Below, piece after piece: positions 60,399 through 64,000 of a stretch of DNA of 64,000 nt (its first letter is position 1; every line of letters starts with the position of its first letter). Origin of the DNA: Lycocorax pyrrhopterus obiensis. Its lineage: Eukaryota; Chordata; Aves; Passeriformes; Paradisaeidae. Below the pieces are notes generated by a model, which had not been told where the DNA came from, searched no databases, and was given only the letters and a program-made list of their open reading frames with translations. The DNA is taken from contig JACSVZ010000002.1 of NCBI GenBank assembly GCA_014706295.1, positions 107,318,547 to 107,382,546 on the forward strand, in the 5' to 3' direction. The translations under genes were made by a program, and so were the position numbers.

Positions 60399-62839
60399 AA
60401 ATGTAGAAAAAATATTAGCTGCCATGACCAAAAAAAACCCCCAACATTTTCAGGAGATATTTCTTTCATTTTTTCAAAGAGAAATGGTTGGAAGAGTCCT
60501 AATAAAAATCAATTCAGGGAACATGCCCTGTTTTTCTTTTGAAAGAAGTCAACCATTATCTTATAATTGGTTATTTAGTGAATGAAAGAAAGAATTATGA
60601 TATACATAGACTAATTTTACCCAGCTTGTTACGCCACAGTCAGAATGCACAAAAAAGGACAGATTTAAGATGGAAATAATAGTCCTGAACTATTCTGTTG
60701 TGCTGAAGAAAGGATTTATCAAAGCCAGAATTGTAAGTCCAGCAGATCTCTTGACTAAGGGAAATGTCTGTATTCAGCTCAATACATGGTGGCACTTTTT
60801 GTGATGGCACCCAGCTTCTTCCAAGCTGTGGTTTCCCCACTGGGAATGTGATCCTTCATATTTAGTTGGCTTTTCACTAACTCTTTTTTTTTTTCTACCC
60901 CACAAGGAACTTCTGATTTTCCAATGCTTTATAAACCTAGCACTTATGATCTCCTGAGGCAAAGATTCTATGATCTAATTACTTACAATGTGCAAGAGTA
61001 CTTCCATTTATTTAGTCTCACTGCCCAATCATTGTACACGATTAACTTCTAGTCTTGCTGCTGTATTACATTGGTCATACTTTTGTCTACTTTTGCATCT
61101 GCAATTTTAATTGCATGATTTCAGTGGGGGGCTGAATAACAGTTCTAAAAACTGATCTGCTCCAAAGCAAAAGATTTTGTACTAGCAAGGAGTATTGCAT
61201 TTCGAAAGAGTAGAATATACATAGGCTAAATATTTGCAGTACTTCATGAAGTCAGTGGAATTCCAAGTTGCTGTTGCTGTTCCACAGGTCTCATACAGAG
61301 CAAAAACTCTTTTGTTACAGATTCTTATGATTTTGTGCTTGCAAATTTATCAGAAAAACCAGAAAAAAAATCTAGGTAAGTATCAAATTCAAAGGCATAA
61401 TTCTGCCATACTTAAATCAAATATTTCTGCTACCAGATTTGGGATTCTTTTTAATGTGTTTTGTTTTGATTTGTTTCAGGGCTTTTTTGTAAAAAATGTT
61501 GTATAAATACATCTGTACCAGTATTTGTGCAATAGTTCTGTGCCCTTCCAGCTGACAGATGAATATTCTGTTTATTGAACTGCTGTGATTTTCACATATA
61601 TTGCTTCTCAAACATATGCCTATGTGGAGATATATATCTGTATCCATATCCATATATATACATTTCTATATAAAGACATGTAATGCCTTCCCTTGTACTG
61701 ATAAAAGTTGTGTTAAGGTCCATGAGTAAAAACCTGTCTGTAAGTGAAAAGCACCAAGGAGGATTATTCTCTGGAATTTTTAATCTGATATTCTGCCCAT
61801 GTATACCCACCACAAAATTTCTTATTTTTCAATCTCATCTCCCACAGAAATAACATAGGGTGATGACCACATCTAAATAGTTGGAGCTCTTTGTGACCAT
61901 CTAAATATTAGGGGCTCCTTAATTCTGACTATATTTTGCAGAAGAAGGTGTCTGACAGCTTCTTAGGTTTTCTAGAATTTTGTAAAAACAGATGTGGCCA
62001 AAGGAGGAAAATCCTAATGATTTTCTAACAGAAGATGCAGAAGGAAGTTGGGCATTATCAGACGTGGGACAACCAATCTGGGAGACAGGATACATGCCTG
62101 AACTACAGGAAAGATTCGGATGGAGCTTATTCTATCTTAAACTCCAAAGCTGCTCAAATGCACATGAATCTATTGAAAAATCGTGCTCCTCATTGCACTG
62201 GGACAGATATTATTGCCATGAAGGACTATTTAAAAAAATAAATATAATATATATGCTTTATATGTACACATATATATGCACAGACAATTAAGGACACATT
62301 CATGTGTATGCACAGAGGGAAACTTTGAGGCTTTATTCCCTGTTCATTTCATATTGCCATTAATTTTATGACTATTTGGAGCTCTTCAGTGAATCATTCT
62401 ATTCTACATAATGATGGAATATTTTCATCTTGGAAACTGTTAATATGAAGGTTAACACATTGAAGAAGAAAACCATAACAGTAACATTAATAAAAGTAAT
62501 ATTTATTTTTTAAGAGCACAGCTGGCTACATAGAAGCCCAGATTTGATTAATGACTTTAACTTATTAGTCTCCTCAGCTTTATATTTTTTTCTATAATAC
62601 ATTTATGTTAGTTAATTGTATCAGCTATATTGTAAGTTCATTCCATCACTCAGCACTTTCTCTACTTAATAATTGATTTCTGAGATCTCTTTCTATTTAT
62701 GTATATTTTCTTTGTCATTTAAACTCCATTCTACTTGACATGAAAACTCAACGAGGTAATCAGTCTTAGCTTGGAAGGGTATGTTAGATAATACGAATTT
62801 TGGACAGATGTACGGCTCATTAGGTAAAAAAAACTGTCT
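60399..62839. other. Unique AT-rich non-coding DNA
   Basis: No gene recognised. AT-rich runs occur at 61629-61672 and 62236-62282. Open frames (60351-60585, 61234-61506, 61992-62291 on the plus strand) have no recognisable domain. Confidence 0.5.
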
Positions 62840-63253
62840 GGATTGCTAAGCCCGAACTGTGGTTGTTGGGGTGCACGATGTGCTGGAAGAGAGAGAGGCC
62901 CTGAGGGCCGGAGAGAGAGCCTCTTTCTTGGATCCAGAGGCAACCCTGGGAGTGCATCCAGGTCACCGGGGATGGGCTGAGAGAGAATTGTGGGTTTGTG
63001 GACAGTGCTGGACCTATGGGAAGTGATAATTGTAGTTTGTGACCTTAGAGGGTATTGTTTACTTCTTACCATAATAAGCAATGTGTGTGCACTATCCCAG
63101 GTGATTGGAGGACACTGAGGTGAATGTCTTTCCTGTTTATATGATGTGATATCGTGCTGGGTGCTGGTATTTAGGGAATATTTTCCTGCGCAATAACGGC
63201 TTTGGATTTCTCCATCTTGTGTGCGGAGTCGTGCCCCTGCGTGAATACTGCAG
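62840..63253 (+). mobile_element. Possible LTR remnant, GC-richer, class unknown
   Basis: About 410 bases stand out from the AT-rich flanks by higher GC and purine-rich phrases. The last 80 bases look like the R-U5 end of a retroviral LTR: a GCAATAACGGCTTTGG phrase, resembling a decayed AATAAA followed by a short U5, then TTTCTCCATCTTGTGTGCGG and a TGCA end. No coding capacity and no clear TG start or target duplication is seen. It ends where CR1 sequence begins. Other possibilities are an unrelated old repeat or the edge of a GC-rich unique element. Confidence 0.4.
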
Positions 63254-63648
63254 TGGTGGTGAATGGAGTTACATCCAGCTGGCAACTGGTAAAATGTGGT
63301 GTTCCCCAGGGTTCACTACTGGAGCCAGTTTGGTTTAATACTTTTGTCAATGACCCAGATGAGGGGATCGAGTGCACCTTCAGTCAATTTGTAGGTGACA
63401 ACAGGTTGGGCAGGAGTGTTGATGTGCTGGAGGTCTGGAAGGCTCTGCAGAGGGATCTGGACAGGCTGGATCAATGGACTGAGGCCAATGATACAAGGGT
63501 CAACAAGGACAAATGCCACATCCTGCACCTGGGTCACAACAATCCCAGGCAGTGCCACAGGCTGGGGGAAGAGTGGGTGGAAAGCTGCTCCATGAGAAAG
63601 GACCTGGGTTGTCAAACTGTGGAACAGGCTGCCCAAGGAGGTGGTTGA
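63250..63648 (+). pseudogene. CR1 reverse-transcriptase remnant, catalytically dead
   Basis: An open frame (63202-63648, which starts in the upstream LTR-like segment) codes CR1 reverse-transcriptase residues up to KDLG, then runs through the deletion into the 3' region out of context (CQTVEQAAQGGG). The catalytic FADD has become FVGD (63388-63399), losing the first aspartate. It is not a functional gene. Confidence 0.8.
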
Positions 63649-63789
63649 ACCACCATCCCTGAAGGTATTTAAAAGACATGTAGATGTGGCACTTGGTGAC
63701 ATGGTTTAGTGGTGGACTTAATAATGCTGAGTTGGTGGTTGGACTTGATGATCTTAGAGAGCCTTTCCAGCCTAAATGATTCTATGATG
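63250..63789 (+). mobile_element. CR1 LINE with an internal deletion
   Basis: Begins at GTGGTGGTGAATGGAGTT (coding VVVNGVTSSWQ), continues through GVPQGS-type text and the region around the catalytic site, then jumps at about 63611-63615 directly to CTGTGGAACAGGCTGCCC near the 3' end and finishes GATTCTATGATG with CR1 octamers. By comparison with the copy at 19428, about 470 bases are missing at the jump. Both the 5' truncation and the deletion leave the 3' end intact. Confidence 0.92.
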
Positions 63790-64000
63790 CCTTTGTGGAG
63801 TTTTGTGCTGAATTTGAGGCCTGAACAATTTAAAAAACTGATTTTTCTGATGTTATAAGATGAAATATCCATGCATTCTTTAACTGTTTTTTCTTTTAAC
63901 GTAGGCACCTCTATACCACTTCATATTTTTTCTACTGTGCTGACTGTCTTCAAGTAGGTTTTAAGCAATGACTTTTAGCTGGAACATGCAACTATTTCAT
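63790..64000. other. Unique AT-rich non-coding DNA at the window end
   Basis: Nothing recognised. The LTR-like sequence seen before the CR1 does not resume here. Confidence 0.45.

Noticed and set aside
62731..63285. 184-codon minus-strand frame
   Set aside because: It is antisense to the LTR-like segment and the start of the CR1. The residues match no known protein.
63316..63702. 128-codon minus-strand frame
   Set aside because: It is the antisense shadow of the CR1 reverse-transcriptase remnant.
1..64000. CRISPR array, bacterial operon, phage or integron
   Set aside because: No regular repeat-spacer pattern, no ribosome-binding-site-led gene chains, and repeats are plainly those of a bird genome.
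1..64000. tRNA or rRNA genes
   Set aside because: No cloverleaf with A and B boxes or rRNA-like sequence was noticed by eye. A tRNA scan was not possible here.

Overview
This window reads as nuclear DNA from a bird. The evidence is several chicken-repeat-1 (CR1) LINE fragments ending in the ATTCTATG-type octamer typical of bird CR1, and long terminal repeats of kinds I know from songbird and other non-galliform bird genomes. The base composition is AT-rich and CpG-poor. I see no bacterial operon, phage, plasmid or CRISPR signal. The species cannot be told from the sequence.

I found no convincing protein-coding exon, tRNA or rRNA gene in the 64 kb. Nearly every open reading frame above about 120 codons lies in a CR1 or LTR copy. 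The two exceptions (45527-46027 and 50671-51138, both minus) resemble no family I recognise. The window is best read as a gene desert or the inside of a very long intron.

Layout. 1-5838 is unique AT-rich DNA with one CpG cluster near 0.9 kb. A solo LTR of family A lies at 5839-6408 (+). A CR1 reverse-transcriptase fragment lies at about 10780-11620 (-). 11.6-19.4 kb is unique DNA with GT-rich low complexity at 14.2 kb and an enhancer-like stretch near 18 kb. The longest CR1 is at about 19428-20640 (-). A solo LTR of a different family (B) is at 22749-23372 (+). The second family-A LTR is at 26371-26909 (-), followed by a CR1 3' tail at 27611-27842 (+). 28-34 kb is mostly unique. A CR1 tail is at 33655-33755 (-) and a third LTR family (C) at 34424-35536. 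35.5-45.2 kb is unique, with a strong hairpin at 39.2 kb. A CR1 tail is at 45189-45365 (-). 45.4-56.9 kb is unique, with a block at 50.7-51.2 kb holding two EBF-type palindromes, an A/C-rich tract at 52.6 kb and a GGAA microsatellite at 56.0 kb.

From 56.9 kb onward the repeats are dense: CR1 (-) at 56884-57475, the third family-A LTR at 58553-59111 (+), CR1 tails at 59233-59298 and 60005-60398 (+), then an LTR-like GC-richer segment at about 62840-63253 directly joined to a CR1 reverse-transcriptase fragment at 63250-63789 (+).

None of the mobile elements looks active. All CR1 copies are truncated or carry stops, deletions or lost catalytic residues, and every LTR appears solo, with no retroviral internal region. 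The unique stretches may hold regulatory DNA for a gene outside the window, but this rests on motif reading only. I found no previously undescribed system; the items most worth checking are the EBF-site pair block, the 39.2 kb hairpin and the LTR-like/CR1 junction near 63.25 kb.
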